This document shows positions 37,773 to 53,636 of a stretch of 64,000 nucleotides of DNA, in pieces; position 1 is the first letter of the stretch, and each line of letters starts with the position of its first letter. Location of the stretch: assembly GCA_900290245.1 (NCBI GenBank), contig OKRB01000013.1, forward strand, positions 1-64,000, written 5' to 3'. The notes under the pieces were generated by a model. That model made no database searches. It saw nothing but the letters and a program-made list of their open reading frames with translations, and had not been told where the DNA came from. The translations under genes and the position numbers were made by a program. The stretch is from Candidatus Sulfuritelmatomonas gaucii. GTDB taxonomy: Bacteria > Acidobacteriota > Terriglobia > Terriglobales > Acidobacteriaceae.

Positions 37773-38793
37773 TTCTCACTCCGTACATGCGCGAATGCAG
37801 GTTGACAGTTGCATCGCTGTATTGCACCCAAACTTCCAGCTTTTTGCCAACTTCAAAGCCCGACGATGAATCCGAATGAATATCGATGAGTGCGTGTTCA
37901 GCATGCAATGCCGCCAGCTTCGCGGAGGGAACCCCCTTGAGCTCAGGTAAACCCCGCTCACTACTGATTGCCTTCACCCCGCAATCCAGAACGGCATGCC
38001 CCGGATCTCGTTTGCTGATGACGGTGGCCAGCATACTAATCGCGCGGCAAAAAGGCGCGCCAAGATTCATGTACCGCGTGTCCATCAACAGGTAAGAACC
38101 CACCTGAACTTCGGTAATGCCCGGGCAATCGCCGGAAATGGAATACGTGCCGGTGCCGCCGGTGGAAACAATCGCCATCGGAATCCCCGATGCCTCGATC
38201 AGCGCGGCGGAATCGGCGAGCACTCTGCAACCGTTCCGCACCATTTCGTCGCGCTGCGGGCTTGGCGACTCCGACTGCAGATGCCCGTCGTAACCCATGA
38301 TTCCGCGCACATTCAATCCCTGCCGCGCAGCGCTTTTCGCCAACTGAACTGCCGGCTCGCCCGGCGGAACGCCGCAGCGGTCCAGTCCGATATTGATGTC
38401 CACCAGCACTTCGAACTGTGTCTTCCGGTTCCGCTGCACCCTGGCCATGTCCGAGAGTACGCGTTCGTTATCCACCGCTACCATGATGGACGCGCGACGT
38501 GAAAGTTCGGCGAGGCGGTCAAATTTGGCTTCGTCCGCAATCTCGTTCGCGATCAGTACGCTCGGCACTTCATGTTCCACCAGGATCTCGGCCTCGCGAA
38601 GTGTTGCGCAGGTCATCCCGATGGCGCCTGAGTCCAATTGTTTGCGTGCGAAAGCCGGCGTTTTGTGATTCTTGAAATGGGGACGCGCCTTGCATTTCCG
38701 GCCCGCGAAGTAGCCCGCCATCTTCTTCAAATTGCCTTCCATCACATCCAGGTCGACCAACAGCGCCGGAGTTTCAATATCCTGCACTTTCAT
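37735..38793 (-). CDS. D-threonine aldolase-like PLP-dependent enzyme (alanine racemase fold-type III)
   Basis: 'IETPALLVDLDVMEGNLKKMAGYFAGRKCKARPHFKNHKTPAFARKQLDSGAIGMTCATLREAEIL'. Confidence 0.9.
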   Translation of the reverse strand: MKVQDIETPALLVDLDVMEGNLKKMAGYFAGRKCKARPHFKNHKTPAFARKQLDSGAIGMTCATLREAEILVEHEVPSVLIANEIADEAKFDRLAELSRRASIMVAVDNERVLSDMARVQRNRKTQFEVLVDINIGLDRCGVPPGEPAVQLAKSAARQGLNVRGIMGYDGHLQSESPSPQRDEMVRNGCRVLADSAALIEASGIPMAIVSTGGTGTYSISGDCPGITEVQVGSYLLMDTRYMNLGAPFCRAISMLATVISKRDPGHAVLDCGVKAISSERGLPELKGVPSAKLAALHAEHALIDIHSDSSSGFEVGKKLEVWVQYSDATVNLHSRMYGVRNGEVEEVFRIEH

Positions 38794-38848
38794 CGATGCT
38801 CGCGTAACCTCTCAGAACAATTGGCAGCATTTGGCCCTGCCGTCGCTA

Positions 38849-39160
38849 TTATGAAAGAACTTCCCAGTACAGCTTGACTTCAAAGCGCTCGACGAACGTG
38901 GGGCGAACATGATCAAAAAAATTCTTTATGTAGGACGTCGCACAGTGTTGATCAAAAGCGTCTCGATCTTTCCATTTCTCGACAAAAGTGATGCGCCGCG
39001 GATCATCGCAATCCTGATTCAGTTCATAACGCAGGCAACCCGGCTCTTTGTGAGTAGGGCCCATGAGAGAGTGGAGCACTGCGAGAAGCTCCTGCTCCTT
39101 GCCATTCAAAGCAAAAAATTCCGCAATGCAAACCAACTGGGTTGTGTCTTTTTTACACAT
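38849..39160 (-). CDS. Antibiotic biosynthesis monooxygenase (ABM) domain protein
   Basis: 'VCIAEFFALNGKEQELLAVLHSLMGPTHKEPGCLRYELNQDCDDPRRITFVEKWKDRDAFDQHCAT'. Confidence 0.9.
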   Translation of the reverse strand: MCKKDTTQLVCIAEFFALNGKEQELLAVLHSLMGPTHKEPGCLRYELNQDCDDPRRITFVEKWKDRDAFDQHCATSYIKNFFDHVRPTFVERFEVKLYWEVLS

Positions 39161-39174
39161 AGCTCTCGCTTTCG

Positions 39175-39845
39175 TCAACTGAATTGAGGTGCGATCTGTC
39201 TCGCCGCTCCTTCTTGTGCAAGGGCGGAGCCGAATGCGGCGAAAAGCAGGGCGATGGAGGCCGCTCCGGGGTCAATATGGCCCAGGCTTCGCTCGCCAAG
39301 AGACTTGGCGCGCCCATAACGAGCAATCATTTGCTTTGTCGCATCCGCGCCTCGCTCCGCGGCCGCCGCGGCCGAATTCATAGCAATTTCCGCTGTTTGG
39401 CCTGATGAAGCGGCCTGCTCAAATGCTTCGACTGCTGGAAAGAGTGCGTCCATCATCGTCTTGTCACCCTGCGTGGCCTTGGTATGGCGCAGAACTGCCC
39501 GCAGCCCAGCATCAAAGCTTTTGGCGAGGCACAAGCAGTCCATTTCTTCTCCGATCTCCACCTCTCCCAGGGCGGCCACAAAGGTTCCCAGAATTGCGCT
39601 GGATGCTCCTCCATCCGCGTCCATAGCGCTCCATCCGGCTTCTTTCAGCATCGCGCTGCACTTTTCGAGTCGGCATCATCCATCGCCTGTTCCAGTCTTT
39701 CCATGAAGCGAACCATCGTGGCGCCGTGATCGCCATCGCCGCCGACGGAATCAAGCTGCGACAACATGGTGCTGCGATCCCGGATCAGTTGTGCCGCTGC
39801 GGAAAACATCTGCTTTAGCACAGTCTTTGAAGGCGAATTCTTCAT
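39175..39845 (-). pseudogene. dhaL: DhaL-family (dihydroxyacetone-type kinase subunit) gene interrupted by a 1-nt frameshift
   Basis: 39845..39645 frame: 'AAQLIRDRSTMLSQLDSVGGDGDHGATMVRFMERLEQAMDDADSKSA'; continues in another frame at 39651..39175: 'MLKEAGWSAMDADGGASSAILGTFVAALGE...TQGDKTMMDALFPAVEAF...HIDPGAASIALLFAAF'. Confidence 0.85.
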
Positions 39846-40828
39846 GGTTTTGCGAAATACGGCGCATCTGCAGTCGCATCCCACAACTGGAGCAATTGTT
39901 CGTCCATACGCGCGATGGTCATTTGAAATCCTGCCTGTTCCTGCGTCGTGATGAATTCCCCGATCAAACTGCGCGCCAGTTTGATCCTATTCGCCTCAAG
40001 CAGCTGGGCGACGCGTCGAAAGACGATGAAGAGTTCCATATGCGTTGTCGCTCCAGCGCCGTTTAGCAGAACCAGTACTTGTTCACCAGGAGCAACAGCC
40101 AGATCCTCGAGCAACCTTGTGAGCATGATCTCCGCCGTTTCGTCCGCGGTCTTCAGCGGCATTCGGCCCGTGCCGGCCTCCCCGTGCTGGCCCATGCCGA
40201 TCTCCATCTCGTCTTCAGCCATTTCAAAGATCGGATGGCCGGTTGCGGGATGAGTCGCGGTTCGCACAGCGACGGCAAGTGTGCGCATATTCCGCTGCAT
40301 TCGCTCCGCTATTTCGCAACATGTCTCAAGCGATTCTCCTTGTTCGGCCGCCGCGCCGGCGACTTTATACACCAGCACGCAACCAGCCAGCCCGCGGCGA
40401 TCGCCCGGCGGACCAGAGATATCCTCTTCCGTGAGCACCATCTTTACCGGCAGGGACTCGCGAAGAGTGGACTCCATTACGATATTCGCGGTGAGCACAT
40501 CGCCGGCGTGATTCAAAACAATGAGCAGCGCACTCGAGCCGTGTGAGCACGCAGCGCGAATTGCATCGAGGCATTTTGGCGCACCAGGTGCCGCAAATAT
40601 CTCACCCGCGACGCTCACATCGAGCATGCCGGTCCCGACAAAGCCGCTCAGCCCAGGCTCGTGCCCGCTGCCGCCCAACGTGATGAGTCTTACCTTACCC
40701 TCAGCCTTGGGCTTCGCGCGGACAACCGTGCTTGGCCCGGACAAGCGCACTTTGTCTCGGTACGCGACCGTAAATCCTTCCAGCAGCTCTCGAACAAGTC
40801 GCCGAGGATCATTCAAGAATTTCTTCAT
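39842..40828 (-). CDS. dhaK: DhaK-family kinase subunit (dihydroxyacetone/ketotetrose-type kinase)
   Basis: 'MKKFLNDPRRLVRELLEGFTVAY...LITLGGSGHEPGLSGFVGTGMLDVSVAGEIFAAP', 'IGMGQHGEAGTGRM'; stop overlaps the dhaL start as ATGA. Confidence 0.92.
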   Translation of the reverse strand: MKKFLNDPRRLVRELLEGFTVAYRDKVRLSGPSTVVRAKPKAEGKVRLITLGGSGHEPGLSGFVGTGMLDVSVAGEIFAAPGAPKCLDAIRAACSHGSSALLIVLNHAGDVLTANIVMESTLRESLPVKMVLTEEDISGPPGDRRGLAGCVLVYKVAGAAAEQGESLETCCEIAERMQRNMRTLAVAVRTATHPATGHPIFEMAEDEMEIGMGQHGEAGTGRMPLKTADETAEIMLTRLLEDLAVAPGEQVLVLLNGAGATTHMELFIVFRRVAQLLEANRIKLARSLIGEFITTQEQAGFQMTIARMDEQLLQLWDATADAPYFAKP

Positions 40829-40863
40829 ATGCACAGTTTTCCGCTCCTCCCTTGCTTGCCCAT

Positions 40864-41796
40864 TCAGCTCGCCCCGTCCCAAAGGCGCAACCCGTCGCAT
40901 TCGACGGGGAAGGTCTCCATTTGCGCATGCTGGTACTCCGTGACGTTAATCGAGCGGCTGCCCGGCAGTGCGAACGCAAGGTTCGTCGGCAACATTCCCT
41001 GAGTTTCGATTTGTTTGACCACTTTTCCGCCGGGCCCCAGCACGGTCACGTCGCCTTGTCCGAAAACCGCAACATAAAGAAAGCCCCGCTCGTCGAATGC
41101 CATCCCATCCGGGCCTTTCCAACCAGGCGGCGCGCCGGGGCGAATCACGTTTCCGTAAAGTTCTCGCGGAGAAGCAATCTTCCCGTCGCGCCAACCATAG
41201 CGGTAGATATTTCCCGTCAGAGTTTCATTCACATAAAGCCGGTCATCCGGGCCGAATGCAATGCCGTTTGTGAACCGGATTCCGCGATCGATCAGGCTGA
41301 CGGATCCGGTTCGCGGTTCGACGCGATACACCCGCCCGTCGTAATTCACGTCCATGTAATCCGGTCGGATCGTACCATTGGGCGCAAAGCTATCGATATG
41401 AACACCTGAATCGGTGAGGTAGAGCGCCCCGTCGGGGCCGAAGCAAAGATCATTTGGAAAAAGAAACGGCTCACCGTCACATTCGGTCGCCACCACCGCG
41501 CAGTCGCCGCCCATGGTTAGGCGAAGGAGCGACGGCACCTTCGATTCGGCAACCCAGATTGCTCCGCCGGCATCGACGGCCAGACCATTCGGCCTTCCCG
41601 TCTTGCGGATTATCGACCTTGCCCTTCCATCGTGGCTCAAGCGCGTCACGCAGCCACGCTCAGCGCTTCCTTCCACGATCAACCATGTTCCGTCGGGTAA
41701 GGCGACCGGACCCTCGGGCTTCTGGACATCTTCAGAGAAGATCATGGTCGCGGTCGATTCCTTTGTCGCTTCGCTCGAGGCAGCAAACACCTGCAT
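40864..41796 (-). CDS. SMP-30/gluconolactonase/LRE family protein
   Basis: 'VQKPEGPVALPDGTWLIVEGS', 'FPNDLCFGPDGALYLTDSG', 'GPDGMAFDERGFLYVAVFGQGDVTV'. Confidence 0.9.
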   Translation of the reverse strand: MQVFAASSEATKESTATMIFSEDVQKPEGPVALPDGTWLIVEGSAERGCVTRLSHDGRARSIIRKTGRPNGLAVDAGGAIWVAESKVPSLLRLTMGGDCAVVATECDGEPFLFPNDLCFGPDGALYLTDSGVHIDSFAPNGTIRPDYMDVNYDGRVYRVEPRTGSVSLIDRGIRFTNGIAFGPDDRLYVNETLTGNIYRYGWRDGKIASPRELYGNVIRPGAPPGWKGPDGMAFDERGFLYVAVFGQGDVTVLGPGGKVVKQIETQGMLPTNLAFALPGSRSINVTEYQHAQMETFPVECDGLRLWDGAS

Positions 41797-41941
41797 CGTG
41801 AATCATGGGCGACGAACGCGGCTATAAGGATTCCACGAATGACTTTTGAAATTCCCCAGCGGGCCATTCTTGATCACAAATTCATGAGACGATTTTCGAT
41901 GTAGGTTTCCGTCATAGTGACCACGAAGGGATCGGACCGTC

Positions 41942-43402
41942 ATGCAAAGAACGGCCAGTAACGGGAATGGTGGAGCAAGCGTGACCGTTCTGCTGTTGAC
42001 GATCAGCTTCTTCGCAAGCGTTCGAGCATTCGCTCAAACAGCAGGAGACTCTGCATCTTCGTCACATGCCGCGAGCTCGGCTGCCTATCCGCTCAAAGTC
42101 AGTTTCAATGGCCGGTATCTTGTCGACCAGAACAACGCGCCCTTCCTGATCGTCGGCGATGTTCCTCAGACCCTGGTCACGCGGATCTCAGCGGCAGATG
42201 CCGACGCGTACCTTGCGAATCGCGAGGCTCGCGGCTTCAATGCGCTTTGGATCAACGTCCTGAATGCCGGCCCGTATTACCACAACAGTCCCGACGACGG
42301 CAGCACCTATGACGGCATCCGGCCCTTCACCGGTTATTCAGCAGGCGGTTCCGATACGGCGCACTACGATCTTGCCCATCCGAACGAAGCTTATTTCGCC
42401 CGCGTCGATCAGATGATTACTCTTGCGGCGAATCATGGCATGCTCGTCTTCCTAGATCCGATTGAAACCGGACAGTGGCTTCCGACATTGCGCAACAACG
42501 GACCGGTGGCCGCTCGCGAATACGGACGCTATCTGGGCAACCGCTACAGGCGCTTCGATGATATCGTCTGGCTTAACGGAAATGACTTTAATCATTGGAA
42601 AGCGCCCGCAGACGATGAAGTCGTCAAAGCCGTTGCCCTCGGAATTCAATCCGCCGATCCGCGGCACCTGCAGACGATTGAGCTGAATGTCGAGACCAGC
42701 TCTTCTTCCGATGACCCGGCGTGGGAATCCATTATTTCCATCAATGGCACATACACTTACTCGCCAACCTATTTCCAAATGTGGCATAGCTACAATCACG
42801 CACCAGTCGCGCCGACATTCCTGCTTGAAGGACACTATGACCTGATGGACTATGGGCATCCGGTGGATTACGGAACGCCCTCCGTTCTGCGGCGTCAGGA
42901 ATATTGGGCGATGCTCAGCGGCGGCAAAGGACAACTCTATGGAAATGGCTACACGGTCGAATTCCTATCGGGATGGAAAGATTATGTGGATACCGTCGCT
43001 GTGTCGCAGCTGATGATCTGGCACAGTTTCTTCACTTCTCTTCCCTGGCAGGACCTCGTTCCCGACGAAGATCATACGGTCGTAACCGCCGGACTGGGAG
43101 ATGCGGGCGACATGAACAGCCGCGCAAGCGGAACCAATTTTTGTACTGCAGCGCGCACGCCAGATGGTTCATATGTGGTGGCCTACCTGCCCACTCCGCG
43201 GGAAATCACGGTGAACATGAATTCGCTGAACAGCCCCGCAATCGGGAAGTGGTTTGATCCCACGAACGGCGTGTATGTGCCGATCTCCGGTGGGCCCTTT
43301 CCAAACAACGGCGAGCGGCGCTTTATGCCTCCCACAAAAAATCGCGGCGGCGACGATAACGATTGGGTCTTGTTGCTCCAGGCCACAGCAATTTCCCGTT
43401 AA
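41942..43402 (+). CDS. DUF4038-containing putative glycoside hydrolase (GH140/apiosidase-like), intact paralog
   Basis: 'NGRYLVDQNNAPFLIVGDVPQTLVTRISAADADAYLANREARGFNALWINV'; ends 'GPFPNNGERRFMPPTKNRGGDDNDWVLLLQ'. Confidence 0.85.
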   Translation: MQRTASNGNGGASVTVLLLTISFFASVRAFAQTAGDSASSSHAASSAAYPLKVSFNGRYLVDQNNAPFLIVGDVPQTLVTRISAADADAYLANREARGFNALWINVLNAGPYYHNSPDDGSTYDGIRPFTGYSAGGSDTAHYDLAHPNEAYFARVDQMITLAANHGMLVFLDPIETGQWLPTLRNNGPVAAREYGRYLGNRYRRFDDIVWLNGNDFNHWKAPADDEVVKAVALGIQSADPRHLQTIELNVETSSSSDDPAWESIISINGTYTYSPTYFQMWHSYNHAPVAPTFLLEGHYDLMDYGHPVDYGTPSVLRRQEYWAMLSGGKGQLYGNGYTVEFLSGWKDYVDTVAVSQLMIWHSFFTSLPWQDLVPDEDHTVVTAGLGDAGDMNSRASGTNFCTAARTPDGSYVVAYLPTPREITVNMNSLNSPAIGKWFDPTNGVYVPISGGPFPNNGERRFMPPTKNRGGDDNDWVLLLQATAISR

Positions 43403-43645
43403 GACGCCGACCATTCTAAGTTGATTGCCAGCTGTGTTGAAGAACTCTGAAATCCGATGAAATTCCTGTTGCGATTCTGCTGCTTATGCGTGCGATGAGA
43501 TTCATGCGGCTTCAACAAAAACCTGTTTAATCCTTAGAGACGCCTCTCGTTAGGCGGCCTAAGATTCTTTGAAAAACCGGTGATTCGGGGCTATCCCGCA
43601 TTGCTGCTTAGCGTTCCGAAGGTAACGAGAAAAGGCGTAAGGTCC

Positions 43646-44407
43646 ATGAGGCTTCTTGGAAAGGTTGCGGTCGTAACGGGAGCCGCGGTTGGCCTGGGCC
43701 GCGCGATTGCCACGCGATATGCGCAGGAAGGCGCATCGGTTGTGGCAGCGGATACGAATGTGACGGAAGGGGAGGAACTGGTCCGCGATCTGTCGGAGCA
43801 GGGCCACAATGCAATGTTCGTCGAAGCCGACGTCGCAAACGACGGCGCAGTTCGAGATCTCTTTGCGGCGGCTTTCGCGCGCTACAAACACATCGACGTG
43901 CTTTGCAACAACGCGGCGATTCTCCTCTACGACCGCGACTCCGAAGCCCATGAGCTCAGCCTCGACACCTGGGACAATGTGATGAACGTGAACCTGCGAG
44001 GCTCATTCTTGTGCACAAAGCATGCGATTCCGCTCATGTTAAACAATGGCGGCGGATCGATCGTCTACATGGGCTCGCCCACCGGCCTCTACGGCTGTGC
44101 GCCGAAACTGACTGCCTATAGCGCAAGCAAAGCCGGCGTGATGGGCCTGGCGCGCGTAACTGCAGTTGCCTATGCCCAAAAGAATATCCGTGTGAACGCA
44201 ATCGTCCCTGGCACCATGGAAACGCCGATGAATCACAGCGTCTTGTCTGATCAGGAATCGCGCGACCAGCTCAGCCGTGCAGTGCCGCTGGGCCGTTTGG
44301 GACAGCCGGATGACATTTCGGGCCTGGCGGTCTTTCTGGCTTCAGATGAGTCGGCATACTGCACCGGCGGTTTTTACATGTGCGACGGCGGACTTACAGC
44401 GGTTTAA
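43646..44407 (+). CDS. SDR-family oxidoreductase
   Basis: 'MRLLGKVAVVTGAAVGLGRAIATRYAQEGASVVAAD', 'LCNNAAIL', 'YSASKAG', 'YCTGGFYMCDGGLTAV'. Confidence 0.94.
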   Translation: MRLLGKVAVVTGAAVGLGRAIATRYAQEGASVVAADTNVTEGEELVRDLSEQGHNAMFVEADVANDGAVRDLFAAAFARYKHIDVLCNNAAILLYDRDSEAHELSLDTWDNVMNVNLRGSFLCTKHAIPLMLNNGGGSIVYMGSPTGLYGCAPKLTAYSASKAGVMGLARVTAVAYAQKNIRVNAIVPGTMETPMNHSVLSDQESRDQLSRAVPLGRLGQPDDISGLAVFLASDESAYCTGGFYMCDGGLTAV

Positions 44408-44422
44408 GAATTCGTTCTCATC

Positions 44423-45898
44423 ATGATCCCGAGACATGGCAGCCACTTCGCATTTGAGAAAACTCTTGTGGGTGCGTCACGACTACTGGCTGTAATATTC
44501 ATTGTCGTTGCTCTTGCGCCTGCATTAGCCCAGTCGGGTGCGGCAACCCTCGATCTCGACTTCACAAAAAAACTCGGCTCGATGGAGATGGATCGTATCG
44601 GTCTCGGCCAGGGAGGTTTGTCGCCAAACCCGATGTGGGACAGCCGCATCGCTGAGATTCGCGCCCTTCGTCCGCATCTCATTCGGCTCTTTGTAAGCGA
44701 GTATTTCAATATCTCGTCTCCGGGCGGGAAGTATCACTTCACCACTCTCGACCAGTCGGTGAACGAAATTGTGCGGGCCGGCGCGATCCCGCTGATGTGC
44801 ATTGCGATCAAGCCCAAAGCGCTCTTCCCGAAGATTGATCAGGATCAAGTCGACCCGAACGATTATGGAAAATGGGAAGAATTGATTTCCGCGATAGTGA
44901 ATCATTACAAACAGCAGGGGCTTCGCGAGATCTATTGGGAAGTCGGAAATGAAGGGGACATCGGCGAACTGGGCGGCTCGCCTTACCGGTTCACGCCCGA
45001 GGATTACGTCCGATATTACCGGCATACAGCAGCGGCGATTCTAAGAGCGGACCCTAAGGCTCACGTCGGCGGGCCGGCACTCGCGAGTTGCAGGTCAGCG
45101 ATTCTGCCCGCATTGCTGAGTGCCGCTGACGGAGATAGATTGCCGCTCAGTTTTGTCTCATGGCATATCTACAGCAGCGATCCCAAAGCAATTCAGACAA
45201 CCATCGAATACGTGAAAGATTTGCTTGCGCAACATCCTTCGCTTCATCCTGAAACGATCCTGGATGAATGGAACATGGCACTGACAGCGCCTCCAAAGGA
45301 CCCCCGCATCCAGCCGGCCTTTGTTGCAGAAACCGCATGGCGCATGAAACAGTCCGGCCTGACCTACTCGTGCTATTACCATATTCGCGATTATCACGTA
45401 GATCGCGATCTTTTTGCCTCGACGGTTTCATCGGGCGGCGCATCCTTCATGGCAAGCTGGTGGAATCGGATGCCGCAGTATTCGGGCCTGTTCGATTATC
45501 AGAATGTGATGAGGCCTGCGTATTTCACTTTCGATTTGCTGGCACGGGTGACGGGCGACAGGCTCGAGGCCGAAAGTGACGATGACTCTGTCCACGCTTT
45601 TCTCGCCTACGATAAGCTTTACAACTACTACAGCCTGATGTTCTGGAACTTCTCAGCGACACCGGTATCGCTCACTCTTCGGCTACATGGCCTTCCAGGA
45701 ACACTGACTGCCCACCGCCGCATGCTGGATGCCGAAACGCCCTCGCAGGACGAGAATGCGCGTCTCCGTCCGCTTGACGACGTCTTGCTCGCTCCCGACG
45801 CGATCCCGGCTGAGATCAATCTCGCGCCATACGAAATTCAGTTCTGGTCTTTAGAACCGCTTCACTGGCGGGCGCAAATCATGAATCAAGCGCCATAA
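44423..45898 (+). CDS. Secreted clan GH-A hydrolase (GH39-like)
   Basis: Signal peptide; acid/base-like 'IYWEVGNEGD', nucleophile-like 'ETILDEWNMA'. Confidence 0.72.
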   Translation: MIPRHGSHFAFEKTLVGASRLLAVIFIVVALAPALAQSGAATLDLDFTKKLGSMEMDRIGLGQGGLSPNPMWDSRIAEIRALRPHLIRLFVSEYFNISSPGGKYHFTTLDQSVNEIVRAGAIPLMCIAIKPKALFPKIDQDQVDPNDYGKWEELISAIVNHYKQQGLREIYWEVGNEGDIGELGGSPYRFTPEDYVRYYRHTAAAILRADPKAHVGGPALASCRSAILPALLSAADGDRLPLSFVSWHIYSSDPKAIQTTIEYVKDLLAQHPSLHPETILDEWNMALTAPPKDPRIQPAFVAETAWRMKQSGLTYSCYYHIRDYHVDRDLFASTVSSGGASFMASWWNRMPQYSGLFDYQNVMRPAYFTFDLLARVTGDRLEAESDDDSVHAFLAYDKLYNYYSLMFWNFSATPVSLTLRLHGLPGTLTAHRRMLDAETPSQDENARLRPLDDVLLAPDAIPAEINLAPYEIQFWSLEPLHWRAQIMNQAP

Positions 45899-46062
45899 TC
45901 CCGACCATCAAGGCCGGTTCGGGTAGTGCGCTCTCAACCGCAAAGAATCATTCTGCTGTTTTCTTTCCAGATCCAGCTGCTTCACTGCGATCTGCCGTTT
46001 GAAACGGTAGCATCGTTGCGGGCCAGCGGTCAGGTTGCGCATCCAGGTTCGGCGCCACTGCG

Positions 46063-46749
46063 GTGTCGAGACTTCTTGATCCAAAGGAGATATCGCTCGA
46101 CGACTATCTTCAGCCCGATTTTCGCGAGAGCTTGTTCCCATTGCGCCACGACGAGAGCTTCGATCGAATGCTCACTTATCTATCTCATTCTGAGCTCACC
46201 TCCTTCGCAGATATCGCTGTAGTCTCCGTACTTGAAAAACTGGTGGGGAACGACAGCGATCAGGTCTCGCTTACGTCGGCGCGAGATCTCGATCGCCGCG
46301 ATCTTGAGAAGGGCAACTTTGTTTTTGTCGGGAGCGCTATTTCGAACCCATGGGTTTCGTTGTTCGCCGACAAACTCAATTTCAAGATGGTAGAAGAGGG
46401 CGTCGGCGGCAGAATGTACTTTCGGAATCGGAGTCCTCAGCCCGGAGAACAGCAGGAATACGAAGGTTTGGTTCGGACCGGATCGCCGGGCGACGACTTC
46501 GCCACGATCTCTCTGCTTCCAAGCAGCCTGGGCCAGGGGAACGTCCTGATTCTTCAAGGGTTTCGCCAGGAAGGTACAGAAGCCTTGGGTGCCCTGCTTA
46601 GCAATGCGAGTGATCGCGCGCGGTTAGAGCAAGCGGTGCGCCATGCTACGAATGGTTCGCCGTACTTTGAAGCTCTGATTCGTTCCCGCGCGATAGCGGG
46701 AGCTCCTGTTTCCATCGAGATCGTAGCCACCCGTGATATTCGGCCATGA
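46063..46749 (+). CDS. Hypothetical protein resembling the C-terminal domain of acidobacterial membrane/HTH regulators (probably N-terminally truncated)
   Basis: 'NFVFVGSAISNPWVSLFADKLNFKM...GNVLILQGFRQEGTEALGALLSNASD'; no HTH or TM segment upstream in frame. Confidence 0.5.
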   Translation: MSRLLDPKEISLDDYLQPDFRESLFPLRHDESFDRMLTYLSHSELTSFADIAVVSVLEKLVGNDSDQVSLTSARDLDRRDLEKGNFVFVGSAISNPWVSLFADKLNFKMVEEGVGGRMYFRNRSPQPGEQQEYEGLVRTGSPGDDFATISLLPSSLGQGNVLILQGFRQEGTEALGALLSNASDRARLEQAVRHATNGSPYFEALIRSRAIAGAPVSIEIVATRDIRP

Positions 46750-46834
46750 TCAGTCGGAAGTACTATATCGTCCGTCATCCGGAAGTCAACCGTCTGCTGA
46801 GTTTCAGCATCGAATGCTCAGAGATACGTCTAAA

Positions 46835-47046
46835 CGGAGAATATCTATATTACAGGCGGAATTATCGACATCCTTCGGAACACGCTCGATCGGCTTGAAG
46901 AGACCGCAACCTTCGAGCAAGGCGACCCCGCTGTCATTCAACTGAAGAGGCACATCGTTCAGTCGATTGCAGAACTTGAGGTTATGAAGGAAGCCCAGCC
47001 CCGCTCCGCACCGGAAAAGCGAGAACCGGCCCTTCGCACCCGCTAA
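46835..47046 (+). pseudogene. Small helical protein remnant lacking a canonical start codon
   Basis: Open frame 'TENIYITGGIIDILRNTLDRLEETATFEQGDPAVIQLKRHIVQSIAELEVMKEAQ...RTR*' bounded upstream by an in-frame TAA and with no ATG/GTG/TTG before the conserved-looking helix. Confidence 0.3.
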
Positions 47047-47201
47047 CGTCGGCCGGCATTCATCTTCCGGCGCACCGCGGTCTCATTGTTCCTCCACTCT
47101 GACGAGGTTTCGAGCGCCGGGGGTCGATTTCAAAAAAGGCGGGCCTCAGACAACCTGGGCCAAGCCGCAGGCATCACTTTTTCAGCTTCGCTCGGAGGGG
47201 G

Positions 47202-47223
47202 AATGGGGAGGTGTGTCCCCATT
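47202..47223. other. 8-bp stem, 6-nt loop inverted repeat in the leader of the poly-HAMP kinase
   Basis: aatgggga-ggtgtg-tccccatt read directly. Confidence 0.75.
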
Positions 47224-47270
47224 TGCTCCTCACCCATCTGACTTCCCCGCCTTCCCTAGGAGGCCCGACA

Positions 47271-53591
<6,321 letters not shown>

Positions 53592-53636
53592 GATTTGCTC
53601 GAACTTGAAACAGCTCACTGCCGAGGAGAAGACGCG

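Noticed and set aside
39640-39670. Programmed -1 ribosomal frameshift in dhaL
   Set aside because: The AAAAG context is not a canonical X XXY YYZ slippery heptamer and no obvious downstream structure was seen; mutation or sequence error is simpler.
43530-43575. Possible terminator hairpin after the second DUF4038 gene (cttag..cgcc/ggcg..ctaag)
   Set aside because: Short, interrupted stem without a T-tract; too weak to call.
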